A DNA stretch of 64,000 nucleotides from Methanolinea sp. (GTDB taxonomy: Archaea; Halobacteriota; Methanomicrobia; Methanomicrobiales; Methanospirillaceae). A program made the position numbers and the translations under genes. The notes beneath the pieces were generated by a model. The model was not told the origin of the DNA and did no database searches. It worked only from the letters and a program-made list of their open reading frames with translations. The DNA is taken from contig JADFCY010000001.1 of the NCBI GenBank assembly GCA_018263335.1, positions 106,139-170,138 on the forward strand. Reading direction: 5' to 3'. The first letter of the stretch is position 1; the number at the start of each line of letters is the position of its first letter. Shown here piece by piece: positions 1 through 9,631 of this stretch.

Positions 1-526
1 TCCGAATTGCGTCCTGGAGCACCTGGGCCGAGAAGAGGTCCATCTGGTAGCAGCAGAGGAGAATGAGGTTTTTTTCGCCTAAGAGTGTATCGAGTCCTGC
101 CATGTCACTCACCAGGTGCTGGCTTGAGCGCCGTGCTGCAACAGGCGGGACCTCCCGCATGATACACAGCGCAGAGTAGCCGGCCGATCGTGCACCTTCC
201 ACCTGCCGCCGCATATAGGCATGCGCACTCCTTGCACTGGCAAAACTCCTGTGGAACTCGGCATCTTCGTGCGACAGCGTGATTACTCCTTCTCCGTAAT
301 CTTTGAGAGCTCTCAACCGCTCGACAATTGGATTCCGCTGCGTTGTTCTTGCAATGTAAAGGAGTCGCCATCCCTCCCGGCGGCAGTGATCCAGGAGAGA
401 GCCGGTCGCCTGCTCCAGCTCCCCCTCGTGCCGGCACAGAATTGCCGCATGGTCCCCTGGCTCCAGGCCGCATCGGTCTTTCTGCCCTGTGGCGTTCACC
501 TCTTCTCCCCCTTTTCCTGCATCCAT
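1..526 (-). CDS. MEDS-domain (DcmR-type) sensory protein, truncated at window edge
   Basis: About 175 codons are present and the frame is open through base 1, so the C-terminus lies outside the window. The protein begins with a polar stretch and then the motif PGDHAAILCRHEGEL, which fits the start of the MEDS (methanogen/methylotroph DcmR sensory) fold: a PGDH strand, then LLYIARTTQRNP and MAGLDTLLG / LILLCCYQMDLF strands in the usual order. The ATG at 526-524 is preceded by a TATA-like AGTATTTTATC near 575-590. MEDS proteins in methanogens are usually small cytoplasmic ligand or redox sensors found near PAS, kinase or STAS proteins. Ligand and partner are unknown; family assignment is by motif order only. 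Confidence 0.7.
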   Translation of the reverse strand, partial: MDAGKGGEEVNATGQKDRCGLEPGDHAAILCRHEGELEQATGSLLDHCRREGWRLLYIARTTQRNPIVERLRALKDYGEGVITLSHEDAEFHRSFASARSAHAYMRRQVEGARSAGYSALCIMREVPPVAARRSSQHLVSDMAGLDTLLGEKNLILLCCYQMDLFSAQVLQDAIR

Positions 527-694
527 TCTCTTCGGAGGGTGCCGGTTTTTTGGTACGTTGAGAGAGGAGATACCGTGATAAAATACTTTCCTGCATAGAG
601 GGTTGGCCACAGCCCCACTTGCTCTCCACCCACGGTTGGGCAGTTATATGCCGGCTCCTGCCGAAAAAACCACGTTGCGACCTGCGCAGTGTGC

Positions 695-2494
695 TCACAG
701 AGGCCAGAAATACAAAATTGACGGGACTGCCACAGCCACGATGATCATCTCGAGTGGGAGCCCCATTCGCCAGTAGTCGCCGAACCGCAGGCCAGCAGGT
801 CCCATGACAAGCGCATTGGACTGGTGTCCAATGGGGGTGAGGAATGCGCACGATGCCCCGATAGCGGCCGCCATGAGGAAGGGATCCGCTGACACCCCAA
901 GTCCGCTGGCGAGGCTGATGGCAATTGGTGCCATCAGGACCGCACACGCGGCATTGTTGATCAGGTCAGAGAGAAACATCGTCGCAACCAGGAGGATTAT
1001 GAGCACGACTGTTGGAGAGAGGTGCGCCGGGAACGAAAGGAGGGCGGAGGCAATCATCTGTGCGCCCCCCGTGGTCTCAAATGCCTGGCCCACCGGTATC
1101 ATCGCCCCGAGCAGGATTATCACCGGCCAGTCAACGCTCTCATAGATCTCCCTGAAAGGGATGAGCCTTACGAACACCATGGCAACTGCTGCGATGGGGA
1201 AGATGACCTGGATGGGGATGATATTGAAGGCTGCAAGAGCAATCGCACATCCAAAGATGCAGAGGGCGAGGAAGATGCGACGAGGTTCTCCAATCTTCAA
1301 TCCACGCTCGGCGAGGGGCAGAAGGCCGAGGGCTTTCACTGCCTCCTGCAGTGTGCCTTCTGTCCCCTGAAGGAGGAGGACATCCCCCACCCCCAGCCGG
1401 ATCCAGCGGAGCCTCTGTTTGAGACGTTCGCCCTGCCTTGCGACCGCAATCAGGTTGACTCCGAATGAAAAGCGGGGATCGATGGCCTGGACGGTCCTGC
1501 CAATGACGGGTGAATCAGGCCTGACCGTCGCCTCCATGAGGATCACATCGCCGGAACCGAGTGACTCTCCTTTCACCACCGCATCCTTTACCAGTTCAAA
1601 TTTCGATTCATCGAGAAAGCCCTGGAGATCATCCGAATCTGCACGGATTATCAGGATGTCTCCCGGCCTGATGACCTCGTAGTAGTGAGGTGCAGGCCTG
1701 ACCGACTCACCCCTGACAAGGTGCACTATCGTCACATCCGACTCGGTGATCTGTTCAATGGCCCGGAGTGACTTTCCCACATATTTTGACTCTTCGGTGA
1801 CACGCACTTCCGTCAGGTAGTCCCTGATCTTGAAGAGGTCCTCGCGGGAGAGGGTCCCGGTCCTTTCAGGAACGAGACGCCACCCAAGAAGAGAGATGAA
1901 GAGAAGGCCTGCAAGGGCGACGCTGAGACCAACCGGGGTGAAATCGAACATGGTAAACGCATCGCCACTATGCGCGGCCCTGAATGTTGCGATGATGATA
2001 TTTGGGGGGGTCCCGATGAGGGTGATGAGTCCTCCAAGACAGGATCCAAATGCGAGGGGAAGGAGAAGCCTGGAAGGAGACAACCCGCTCTTTCGCGCCA
2101 TCCTGATGCCCACCGGCAGGAGGAGGGCAAGTGCTCCTACGTTATTCATGAACGCAGAGAGCGAAGTGACAAGCCCTGTCAGGGCAGATACCTGCACGGT
2201 CGGCCTCTCACCCGCCTTTGTCAGCCATCGTGAGATCACGTCCACCACCCCCGCATTCTGGAGTCCGCGGCTGATAATCAAAACGGCTGCGACCGTGATC
2301 ACTGCCGGGTTCGCAAATCCCAGGAATGCCTCTTCCCAGCCGATCACGCCGGTGACCGTGACAATGAAGAGTGCGAGTAGTGCGACGATATCGTACCGCC
2401 AGCGGCCATATACGAACAATATGAGTGCAACGGCAAGGGTGCAGAAGACATTTCCCTGGTCAAGGGTCAGCGGGATCATCACGGGAGCGGCCAC
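695..2494 (-). CDS. DASS/SLC13-type anion transporter with two TrkA-C domains
   Basis: A 599-residue membrane protein. Hydrophobic segments fill roughly residues 15-205 and 405-599, with a soluble insert between. The insert holds two RCK_C/TrkA-C repeats (about 227-297 and 318-385), which typically sense a ligand or gate the transporter. The family motif GTPPNII sits at 161-167, with a matching NNAACAVLMAP loop in the second half, as expected for the inverted-repeat DASS fold. Such proteins move sulfate, phosphate, dicarboxylates or similar anions with sodium; the substrate cannot be read from sequence. It is monocistronic, 168 bases from the MEDS gene and on the same strand. Length is normal for the TrkA-C-containing subfamily. 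Confidence 0.88.
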   Translation of the reverse strand: MAAPVMIPLTLDQGNVFCTLAVALILFVYGRWRYDIVALLALFIVTVTGVIGWEEAFLGFANPAVITVAAVLIISRGLQNAGVVDVISRWLTKAGERPTVQVSALTGLVTSLSAFMNNVGALALLLPVGIRMARKSGLSPSRLLLPLAFGSCLGGLITLIGTPPNIIIATFRAAHSGDAFTMFDFTPVGLSVALAGLLFISLLGWRLVPERTGTLSREDLFKIRDYLTEVRVTEESKYVGKSLRAIEQITESDVTIVHLVRGESVRPAPHYYEVIRPGDILIIRADSDDLQGFLDESKFELVKDAVVKGESLGSGDVILMEATVRPDSPVIGRTVQAIDPRFSFGVNLIAVARQGERLKQRLRWIRLGVGDVLLLQGTEGTLQEAVKALGLLPLAERGLKIGEPRRIFLALCIFGCAIALAAFNIIPIQVIFPIAAVAMVFVRLIPFREIYESVDWPVIILLGAMIPVGQAFETTGGAQMIASALLSFPAHLSPTVVLIILLVATMFLSDLINNAACAVLMAPIAISLASGLGVSADPFLMAAAIGASCAFLTPIGHQSNALVMGPAGLRFGDYWRMGLPLEMIIVAVAVPSILYFWPL

Positions 2495-2669
2495 CTCCGT
2501 CCATCACGCCCTCTGTGCACTTCACCCCCGGGACAGAGAGACTGTCCGGGAAGGGGTGGCTGCATGTAGGGAACGTCATTCCCTCTTCACATAATAATAC
2601 CGCGGGAGTGGTGCAGGAGAGATGAAGGATGTCCCTCTGCGGTGACGGGGGAACTGGTCCACCACGCAG

Positions 2670-3809
2670 TCACGGGAATTCCCCCTCCCCTGGTGCCTTT
2701 CCGATGCGTTTCCTCTGGGCAACCCGGTACCCGGATACCACGGATATGTGATCTCCAAAGCCTTCATCAAACTCCCTGTCCCCGGAATCCAGGAAGACAA
2801 GGGGGGTCACGGCCAGCTTGTGCGGAGTAGCAACGACGATGATGTTCTCTCTTCCGATGTTTTGAAGGACCGCCGGACTCACCTGCTGGGTGCCCCTGCC
2901 AAGAATCGAGCCCTGTGCACCGATGATGCTGATGACCAGGCGGGCACGGGTACCTCCGCCGAGGAGGGAGAGCAGCCCCTCCTCGTTCAGGTCGGTTGCC
3001 ACCAGGGTCCCTCCCTTCACGGCATCAAAGCCGAGGAGTGTCTTTCGAATCCCTATCTCATCAGCGATAGCAGCCGTGGTGCTCCCTGGACCAAGGATGT
3101 ACAGGATGTCAGGGGTCCCCTCCATCACTTCCTTTATGAACCTGGCAATGTCCTTCTTTGCCCGTTCCTCGTCAGGATCTTCAAATACCTGCTTGGTTCC
3201 CTGAACGAGGCCCGGACGGTACGGACTCTTCGCGATACCGAAGAGGCGGGTCCGAAGCGATCCTTCCCTGTATGCCTCCTCGTCCACGTCCATCACTTCC
3301 GCGTCACGGAAGAGGAACCTTCCTCCCTTTATGCATCCCTCGCGCACTATCCCTGCTGCTGCGCCGGGTGTGATGGCAAAGACCGCCGAGTACATCTTCA
3401 CCCCTGCGGGGATTCCAAGCATTGGAAGTGAATCCCCTACAACGGAGTATATGTCCCTTGCAGTGCCGTCCCCGCCGCAGAAGAGGATGAGATCTGCGTT
3501 CCTCTCAAGAAACGCCCTGCATGCGGCCATGGTGTCCGGTGCACCCGTCTGCTCCGATTCAGGGCGATATACCACCTCGTATCCAGAGATTCCCTCTTCC
3601 GATAGGATCTCCTCACCCATGGCCCCCGAACAGGTGAGGAAATGAATGTCAATGCTTCTGAGAAGGGAGATCGTCTCTTTCGCTCTCCCGGGGGAACGGG
3701 GGACCGCACCCCTTGACAGGGCAGCTTCGACCATCCCGTCTGTTCCTTTCAGGCCGACAGCCCCGCCCATTCCCGCGACGGGGTTGACGAGGAAACCGAG
3801 CGTGCACAT
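2670..3809 (-). CDS. ATP-NAD kinase family protein (AcoX-like, COG3199)
   Basis: 379 residues from the ATG at 3809, chosen because MCTLGFLVNPVAGMGG is the typical N-terminus; the frame continues 32 codons upstream with no family character. The NADK-like motif FCGGDGTARDI lies in the first third, and the LGFDAVKGG and TPHKLA segments recur in this subfamily. Members belong to the diacylglycerol/NAD kinase fold, but AcoX-like proteins have no well-proven substrate, so NAD phosphorylation is only a family-level inference. It is followed on the same strand by nothing closely spaced, and precedes a 175-base gap before the transporter gene. Confidence 0.82.
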   Translation of the reverse strand: MCTLGFLVNPVAGMGGAVGLKGTDGMVEAALSRGAVPRSPGRAKETISLLRSIDIHFLTCSGAMGEEILSEEGISGYEVVYRPESEQTGAPDTMAACRAFLERNADLILFCGGDGTARDIYSVVGDSLPMLGIPAGVKMYSAVFAITPGAAAGIVREGCIKGGRFLFRDAEVMDVDEEAYREGSLRTRLFGIAKSPYRPGLVQGTKQVFEDPDEERAKKDIARFIKEVMEGTPDILYILGPGSTTAAIADEIGIRKTLLGFDAVKGGTLVATDLNEEGLLSLLGGGTRARLVISIIGAQGSILGRGTQQVSPAVLQNIGRENIIVVATPHKLAVTPLVFLDSGDREFDEGFGDHISVVSGYRVAQRKRIGKAPGEGEFP

Positions 3810-3897
3810 GCGTGAGAATAGGTGATGAAGGAGGGGTAATATGTGTTGGGTAGGAGAGATGCGGGGAAAAATGAGTGGCTGATCCCCGGAATGCGCC

Positions 3898-5262
3898 CTA
3901 TGCACCAGGGATTTTGGGGAGCCGGGAGAGTGATTCGCGTATCAGCTGCTCAGGATACTCGTAATCTACGAGCTGTTTGGCATAAAACGCATCATAGGCG
4001 GACATGTCGAAGTTGCCGTGCCCGGAACAGTTGAAGAGGATGGTCTTTTTCTCGCCGCTCTTTCTGCACTTGAGTGCCTCGTCAATTGCCGCCCTGACCG
4101 CATGAGAGGTCTCGGGGGCGACGATGATCCCCTCGGTCCTGGCAAAGGTCTGCGCGGCATCGAAGACCTCGCTCTGGTGGTATGCGACGGCTTTCATCAC
4201 GCCATCATACACGAGCCTGGAGATGGTCGGGTTGTCGCCGTGGTAGCGCAGTCCCCCGGCATGGATTGAGGGAGGTACAAAATCATGGCCAAGGGTGAAC
4301 ATCTTCAGGAGGGGTGTCAGTCCGGCCACGTCGCCATAGTCATACGCAAAGAGCCCCTTCGTGAGAGTCGGGCAGGATGCAGGTTCCACTGCGATGATCT
4401 CAGTCTCCTTGTGCGTTCCTTTCAGTTTCTCACCGGCAAAGGGGAACGAGATCCCGGCGAAATTGGACCCCCCGCCCACGCAGCCGATCACCACGTCCGG
4501 GTACTCGTCCACAGAGGCAAGTTGTTCCCGGCACTCAAGCCCGATAACGGTCTGGTGCAGGCAGACATGATTCAGCACGGACCCAAGGGAGTAGTTGGTA
4601 TTCCCGTGAGTGGCGGCATCCTCCACCGCCTCCGATATGGCGATTCCGAGGCTTCCCGTAGTCTCCGGGTCCTTCTGCAGCACCGCGCTTCCTGACTTCG
4701 TCCGTGTGCTCGGGCTCGGGATGCACTCCGCTCCCCATACCTGCATCATCGACTTGCGGTAGGGCTTCTGTGCATAACTGGACCTGACCATGTAGATGGT
4801 GCACTCAAGGCCGAAGATCTGGGTCGCGAACGCGAGGGCTGATCCCCACTGGCCTGCGCCGGTCTCGGTCGCGATCCGCTCTATCCCTGCTTTCATGTTG
4901 TAATAGGCCTGCGGAACCGCGGTATTGGGCTTATGGCTCCCTGGAGGGCTTACCCCTTCGTACTTGTAGTAGATGTGCGCAGGAGTCTTCAGATGTTTCT
5001 CCAGCCGGTGGGCACGGTAGAGCGGGCTCGGCCTCCAGAGCCGCAGGACTTCCTGGACTTCCGGGGGGATGTCAATCGTGCGCTTCGAACTCATCTCCTG
5101 GAGAATCAGCTCCATGGGGAAGATTGGAGTCAGGTCATCGGGAACCAGGGGCTTTCCCGTGCCCGGGTGAAGCGGCGGGTCCAGTGGACTGGGAAGGTCT
5201 GGCAGGATGTTATACCAGCTCTTCGGCATCTGGTCCTCATCGAGAGGGATCTTGGTATGCAT
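3898..5262 (-). CDS. trpB2: TrpB2-type tryptophan synthase beta subunit
   Basis: 454 residues from the ATG at 5262, which falls 20-29 bases after a strong TATA box and gives the usual [14 protein letters not shown]-terminus. It is a fold-type II PLP enzyme: the PLP lysine is K111 in GSHKPNTA, and the phosphate loop is VGGGSNFAG. The inserts and length match TrpB2, not TrpB1. TrpB condenses indole with serine. TrpB2 works without strong TrpA coupling and may salvage free indole or act on phosphoserine. There is no trpA or other trp gene nearby, which supports the stand-alone form. Transcript is probably leaderless. Confidence 0.9.
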   Translation of the reverse strand: MHTKIPLDEDQMPKSWYNILPDLPSPLDPPLHPGTGKPLVPDDLTPIFPMELILQEMSSKRTIDIPPEVQEVLRLWRPSPLYRAHRLEKHLKTPAHIYYKYEGVSPPGSHKPNTAVPQAYYNMKAGIERIATETGAGQWGSALAFATQIFGLECTIYMVRSSYAQKPYRKSMMQVWGAECIPSPSTRTKSGSAVLQKDPETTGSLGIAISEAVEDAATHGNTNYSLGSVLNHVCLHQTVIGLECREQLASVDEYPDVVIGCVGGGSNFAGISFPFAGEKLKGTHKETEIIAVEPASCPTLTKGLFAYDYGDVAGLTPLLKMFTLGHDFVPPSIHAGGLRYHGDNPTISRLVYDGVMKAVAYHQSEVFDAAQTFARTEGIIVAPETSHAVRAAIDEALKCRKSGEKKTILFNCSGHGNFDMSAYDAFYAKQLVDYEYPEQLIRESLSRLPKIPGA

Positions 5263-5280
5263 GCACACCATTTGCTTTGT

Positions 5281-5293
5281 ATAAATATATACA
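5281..5293 (-). promoter_or_regulatory. TATA box for trpB2
   Basis: On the minus strand the sequence reads GTATATATTTAT, ending about 20 bases before the trpB2 ATG at 5262. That spacing places the start of transcription at or next to the start codon, so the mRNA is probably leaderless. This also argues against the upstream in-frame ATGs that overlap the TATA element. Confidence 0.6.
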
Positions 5294-5368
5294 TTGTTGT
5301 ACAACTATGCTTATTGGTGAGGGAATACCGCACGCTCCCAGCCGTGGGATGTCCGGAATGTGGGTAAT

Positions 5369-7459
5369 TCAGGGGCCGAGGAGGCGGGTTGCCTCTTCCT
5401 CGGACTCGCAGATGGTGAATATCCGGGAGAACCCGGTGAGGTCAAAGACCTCCTGCACAAAGGGCTTCATCGCACAGAGGACCAGGTTCCCGTCCGCCTT
5501 CTTCAACCGTTTCATTGCGGCGAGAAGGACCCTTAAACCTGCGCTGCTCATGTAGTCAACAGACGAGAGGTTCACCACGATTCTCCTGTTCCCTTCATCG
5601 ATCGCCCTTGAGAGCTCTCCCTCGAGCACCGGCGCCGAGGCCCCGTCGATCCTGCCAGAGGGGACGATGAGACGGTGCTTCGCCGGTATTGGTTCTCCTG
5701 TTCCGGACGACTCGTCACCCCTTACTCCGTCCTGCAGCGATCCGAGAGCAGGGTATTCCATGAAGACCGTCGTGTTCTCCCTCGTCCCGGAGATCTCGCA
5801 GCGCCCATTGGAGAGACTGCAGCCTCGGGCGACAAACCGACGCACGTTCTCTTCCATGAATGCAGAAGAGACCGGGAACTGCAGCTTCACAAAGACCCGG
5901 CCATTTGTCCCTCCGGTCGCAACCTGCAGGCTGCTCACTCCCGCGACCGATATCTTCTCGAGGATGTAGAGGAGAAGATCCAAAAAACGCTCCCTGTCTA
6001 CCATCCCGGGGGGCAGGTTCTCTCCAGGGAAATACTCGATGTGAAGGTGCTCGAACGGATTGACGTAGGCAATTCTTAAGGCAAGCGCCCGCGCAAAATC
6101 CTCCTCGGTCTCGGCTTCAATGATTCCTTCCTCCTGGTAAGGCGGACGGGAGATTGCTGCCACCATCTCCCTGACCACAGCGGAAAGGTCGGTCGGCCCG
6201 GGTTCGATCCGTGGCCGGAATCCCCTGAAGGTGACTGTATAATCCTCAAGGAGTCTGCCCACGCGGCGGACGAGCGAGAGATCGAGCACAGAACTGAGCA
6301 TCTCTCCCTGGTATATCTTCTCAAGTTTCTGCGAGATCTGGTTTGCTTTCAGGGCCAGGTGTATATCGAGCACCTGCCCGGAGTGGAAATCAAGAGAGAA
6401 CCGGTTGAAATCAGAGAGCAGCTCATCGACGAGGTCGCTGTCGATCATACCCCGGAACCTCTCCGCCTCCCCTGCCTCCTCGAGCTCCTCGAGGACATGG
6501 GCCACGTACACAAGCCTCCCGGCAATGACCGTGAAGAGGCGGTCCACCTCTCCCATGAGTTCCCCCGCATATGCCGCGGTGTCCTTCACCCACTCAGGGT
6601 TCACGCTCTCGATCCCCTCCAGGCGCGATGCTTCCTTCTTCATCTCCTGGAGCGTGCGCACGGTAGTGGCGGCATCGAGCGGCCGCCCATGTCCTGGAAG
6701 GCAGAGCGTGATGCAGCCCTTCTGCAGGAGCGCGATCACCCGGTCAAGGGTGGAAAGGAGCGCTTTCTGGTCCCACCCCTTCAGCCCCGCCACACCCGGG
6801 GCGGTGGAGAAGAGGAGGTCTCCTAAAAAGAGCGTCTCCCCTATCCGTATGCAGATGCTGTCGGGGCTGTGGCCCGGGGCAGGGAGGAACTCGATCGTCG
6901 CATCCCCTTCGAGCGGCAGCGTCTGCCTCGGCATGGTAAGTCCCCCTCCCAGCGAAAGGGAGTCAAGGCAGGTGATCACGGAGGTCCCGGCGAAGTTGAG
7001 CAATTCGTCCCGGTGTTCTCCCCCCACTCCGGGTGGGAGGAGCCGTATATCAATCCTTGTCGTCCCGACCTCCTGGCGGATCAGGTCCGCGATGGTGGCC
7101 GCGCGGTCATGGGCCTCCAGAGCCCTCGCCCCCGACTCCTGGACCGCGACCAGCATGCGGGGAATTGCCCGGAACCCCGGGTGGTGCAGGAGCTGGTGGC
7201 AGTGATCGAGGTGGACGTGTGTGAGGCAGACCAGCACAGGGCGCGGCTTCTCTGTGATGAGCGTCTCTATCTCACGGAGGAGATCGTCTGCCTGCCCGGG
7301 AAGGCCTCCCGGGTCGACCAGGACCACAAGTCCAGGAGCCGCGACCAGGTACGAGTTCGAGGATACGATATCCACCTTGCGGAGGAACGGATAGATCAAC
7401 ACCCCCCCAACGCCAGGGAGGGGCTGCCATACCTGGTTCACCATCTCAGCCAACTGCAA
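5369..7459 (-). CDS. Metallo-beta-lactamase / kinase-like / STAS fusion protein
   Basis: 696 residues in three parts. Residues about 1-270 are a metallo-beta-lactamase hydrolase with complete metal motifs: THVHLDH, PAPGHSPDS, LFLGDLLF and LPGHGRP. Residues about 295-590 look like a histidine-kinase core (two long helices, then an ATPase-like beta layer), but the N-box asparagine is not evident, so it may be a pseudo-kinase. Residues about 598-696 are a STAS domain with the phospho-acceptor loop DYMSSAGLR, as in anti-anti-sigma factors. The start is a TTG at 7459 (GAGG 7 bases before) or the ATG at 7444. Divergent from the condensation-type gene with a 99-base gap. Archaea have no sigma factor, so the STAS output is unknown. 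Confidence 0.82.
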   Translation of the reverse strand: MQLAEMVNQVWQPLPGVGGVLIYPFLRKVDIVSSNSYLVAAPGLVVLVDPGGLPGQADDLLREIETLITEKPRPVLVCLTHVHLDHCHQLLHHPGFRAIPRMLVAVQESGARALEAHDRAATIADLIRQEVGTTRIDIRLLPPGVGGEHRDELLNFAGTSVITCLDSLSLGGGLTMPRQTLPLEGDATIEFLPAPGHSPDSICIRIGETLFLGDLLFSTAPGVAGLKGWDQKALLSTLDRVIALLQKGCITLCLPGHGRPLDAATTVRTLQEMKKEASRLEGIESVNPEWVKDTAAYAGELMGEVDRLFTVIAGRLVYVAHVLEELEEAGEAERFRGMIDSDLVDELLSDFNRFSLDFHSGQVLDIHLALKANQISQKLEKIYQGEMLSSVLDLSLVRRVGRLLEDYTVTFRGFRPRIEPGPTDLSAVVREMVAAISRPPYQEEGIIEAETEEDFARALALRIAYVNPFEHLHIEYFPGENLPPGMVDRERFLDLLLYILEKISVAGVSSLQVATGGTNGRVFVKLQFPVSSAFMEENVRRFVARGCSLSNGRCEISGTRENTTVFMEYPALGSLQDGVRGDESSGTGEPIPAKHRLIVPSGRIDGASAPVLEGELSRAIDEGNRRIVVNLSSVDYMSSAGLRVLLAAMKRLKKADGNLVLCAMKPFVQEVFDLTGFSRIFTICESEEEATRLLGP

Positions 7460-7558
7460 TCACCTGCCTCATTTGGTGCACCCGGGATTCATGCGTGCGA
7501 TCATATTCTCTTCCCCAGGAGCTGATATCTGATCCCCTCACATCAGGAGTGTCCCCCC

Positions 7559-8869
7559 ATGCAAACCCCCGGGCCCCGCCAGCAGTTCCGGTTCCCCGCG
7601 CCGGTCAACGACCAGTGGAACTACCTCCTCTCCACGATATGGAACCAGACGATGCATCTCGTCGTCATACTGGATGGCAGGCTAGATGAGGGGAGGCTCC
7701 GCGATGCCGCTGAGCGTGTACTGGAGGCCGAGCCCCTCCTGGCCTGCAGGTTCGTCGAGGCCGCAGAGCCACACTGGGAAGCAATTCCCTCTTTTAGGCC
7801 GGAATCGATCTTCTCTGTCGCAGGGCAGGACGGGGACAGGGACCTTGCGCTCCGGGAAGTCCTTACAGGAAAGATCGACCCCGGAGCGGGGCCACAGGCA
7901 CATTTCGACCTCGTTCACGGAGATACAGACATGCTGATCATCTCCCTCAACCACTCCGTCTGCGATGCCCGGGGCATCCTGCATGTATCCGGCCTGTGTG
8001 CTCGGGCGTACCGGGCACAGGGGAACAATTCCGGGTCTTTCCCTTCCGGAAGGTTTCCCTGCGACCGGTCCTTTCACCCGCTCCTTTCGGCCCTCTCCGA
8101 TGAAGAGCGCGCGGTGGCACGCCACTGCTGCGATGAGCAGAGTGCGGAATGGGGGATGCCCTGGGAGCCGGGTGCCCCGGGCAGCGCGGAGTATTCCGCC
8201 AGGACGATTGGTCCCCCTCTGTTCAGGGCGGTAAAGGCATATTCCCGGTCAATGGGGGTTACTGTGAACGATATCCTCATCGCCGCCTTCTTTGCATCGG
8301 TGAGAAGAGAGATCCCGCACCAGGAAGACCGCGATTACCCTGTCCTCACCTCTACTGACCTTCGCCGTATTCATCCTGGCGTCAGGAGCCCTGCCGTTGC
8401 GAACCTCTCTGTTGCGTTCGAGGTATGGCTCCCTGCAGGAATGCCCGGCCGCCCACACGATCTGGTCCTCGCGGCACACCGCGTAATGGATGAGAAGAAA
8501 CGCCTCCGCGTGGGTATTGGATCTGCGATACGGCTCGAAGAGATGTTTTCATCAGGCTTTGACCAGGTGCGGGAGCATCTCCTCGAGGCAAAACGCCGCA
8601 GCCGAATCGAAGGCTATCCAAAGAACCCGTTCATCAGCAATATCGGGATACTGCCCCACTCCTGCGTTGACTTCGGGTATCCCCATACGATGGCAGCCTA
8701 TGTCGTCCCCCCGGTTGAGTATCCCCCGGGTTTTGGGATCGCTGCCAGCACATTCGATGGCACCCTTACGCTCTCGTGCGGCTTCTGCGATGGCCCGATT
8801 GCGGGCCGGACGGTGGAGAGGGTAATGACCTCGATGGAAGAGTTCCTCTCGACGCTCACCAGGGAGTAA
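7559..8869 (+). CDS. Stand-alone condensation-domain-type acyltransferase
   Basis: 436 residues, the length of one condensation or BAHD-like chloramphenicol-acetyltransferase-fold unit. The catalytic HxxxDxxG motif is present as H132, D136 and G139 in NHSVCDARG. A second-half segment TSTDLRRIHP fits the DFG-region latch position of condensation enzymes, and the C-terminus is rich in strands as expected. No carrier-protein, adenylation or thioesterase domain lies nearby, so it is not part of a visible NRPS. Likely role: transfer of an acyl group to an alcohol or amine, possibly a lipid. The substrate is unknown. It is divergent from the MBL-STAS gene. Confidence 0.75.
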   Translation: MQTPGPRQQFRFPAPVNDQWNYLLSTIWNQTMHLVVILDGRLDEGRLRDAAERVLEAEPLLACRFVEAAEPHWEAIPSFRPESIFSVAGQDGDRDLALREVLTGKIDPGAGPQAHFDLVHGDTDMLIISLNHSVCDARGILHVSGLCARAYRAQGNNSGSFPSGRFPCDRSFHPLLSALSDEERAVARHCCDEQSAEWGMPWEPGAPGSAEYSARTIGPPLFRAVKAYSRSMGVTVNDILIAAFFASVRREIPHQEDRDYPVLTSTDLRRIHPGVRSPAVANLSVAFEVWLPAGMPGRPHDLVLAAHRVMDEKKRLRVGIGSAIRLEEMFSSGFDQVREHLLEAKRRSRIEGYPKNPFISNIGILPHSCVDFGYPHTMAAYVVPPVEYPPGFGIAASTFDGTLTLSCGFCDGPIAGRTVERVMTSMEEFLSTLTRE

Positions 8870-9053
8870 GAACCGTCATGCCAGGGGTGTCGGGCGGGAT
8901 TTAAGGGACGACGGCCACGATGATCGAGACCCACAGAGACACCCCGGCCCAAGGATGGGGACACGAAGGAAAATTCCCAAAATACTGCCAGTAACCCGAT
9001 CCCCAGGCGCTTGTGACAGGGATATACTGAACTACCCCTCCTTTCCCCCGTGG

Positions 9054-9551
9054 TCAGAGGGGAATTATCCGGGCAACCCTCTCCCCGGTCTGGTATATGG
9101 CATACGTGGGGTTTCCGGTCAGATAGCCGCATATCTCCCCGGGGTTGATGCCAAGCATGCTCCCTTCCCGGTATACCAAGGGCTGGTGTGTGTGACCGGA
9201 CACGACGATATCGTATACTCCACTCCCCACGCACCCGGCAAGGAGCGCACGGTCATGCCCGTGCATCAGCGCAACCCGCTCGCCATCAACCCGTAGGTCG
9301 GCAAAATACCCCGCAATCTCAATGTTCTGCTGCTCGCGGGAACGTGTCGCGAGCAGTTCGCGATCCCCGTCGTTGTTCCCGAACACCCCGACTACCCGTA
9401 CCGGGATCCTCCCAAGGATAGGGATGACGAATGGCGCGATGTAATCCCCCGTGTGGAGCACCATGTCAACCTCCTCCCGGATGAGCGCCTCCACCGCGCG
9501 CCCGGTATTGGAGAGGTGGTCATGAGTGTCACCAATAATGCCGATCTTCAT
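9054..9551 (-). CDS. YfcE/MJ0936-type metallophosphodiesterase
   Basis: 165 residues, the full length of this small family. The metal-binding motifs are complete and ordered: GDTHDH at the N-terminus, HTGDY, FGNNDGD, MHGHD and SGHTHQP. MJ0936 and YfcE hydrolyse phosphodiester model substrates in a Mn- or Ni-dependent way; the physiological substrate is not settled. The gene stands alone and diverges from the HEAT-repeat gene. Confidence 0.9.
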   Translation of the reverse strand: MKIGIIGDTHDHLSNTGRAVEALIREEVDMVLHTGDYIAPFVIPILGRIPVRVVGVFGNNDGDRELLATRSREQQNIEIAGYFADLRVDGERVALMHGHDRALLAGCVGSGVYDIVVSGHTHQPLVYREGSMLGINPGEICGYLTGNPTYAIYQTGERVARIIPL

Positions 9552-9631
9552 CTCGCATACTCCACATCCTCACTCCCAGGTATGACCACATAAAGGAAGC
9601 CTTATTGTCGCATGGACGCCATCTGGAGAGG

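Noticed and set aside
105..947. 280-residue minus-strand ORF overlapping the transporter and MEDS genes
   Set aside because: Arg/Pro/Gly-rich composition and no fold; the MEDS frame and transporter frame explain the DNA.
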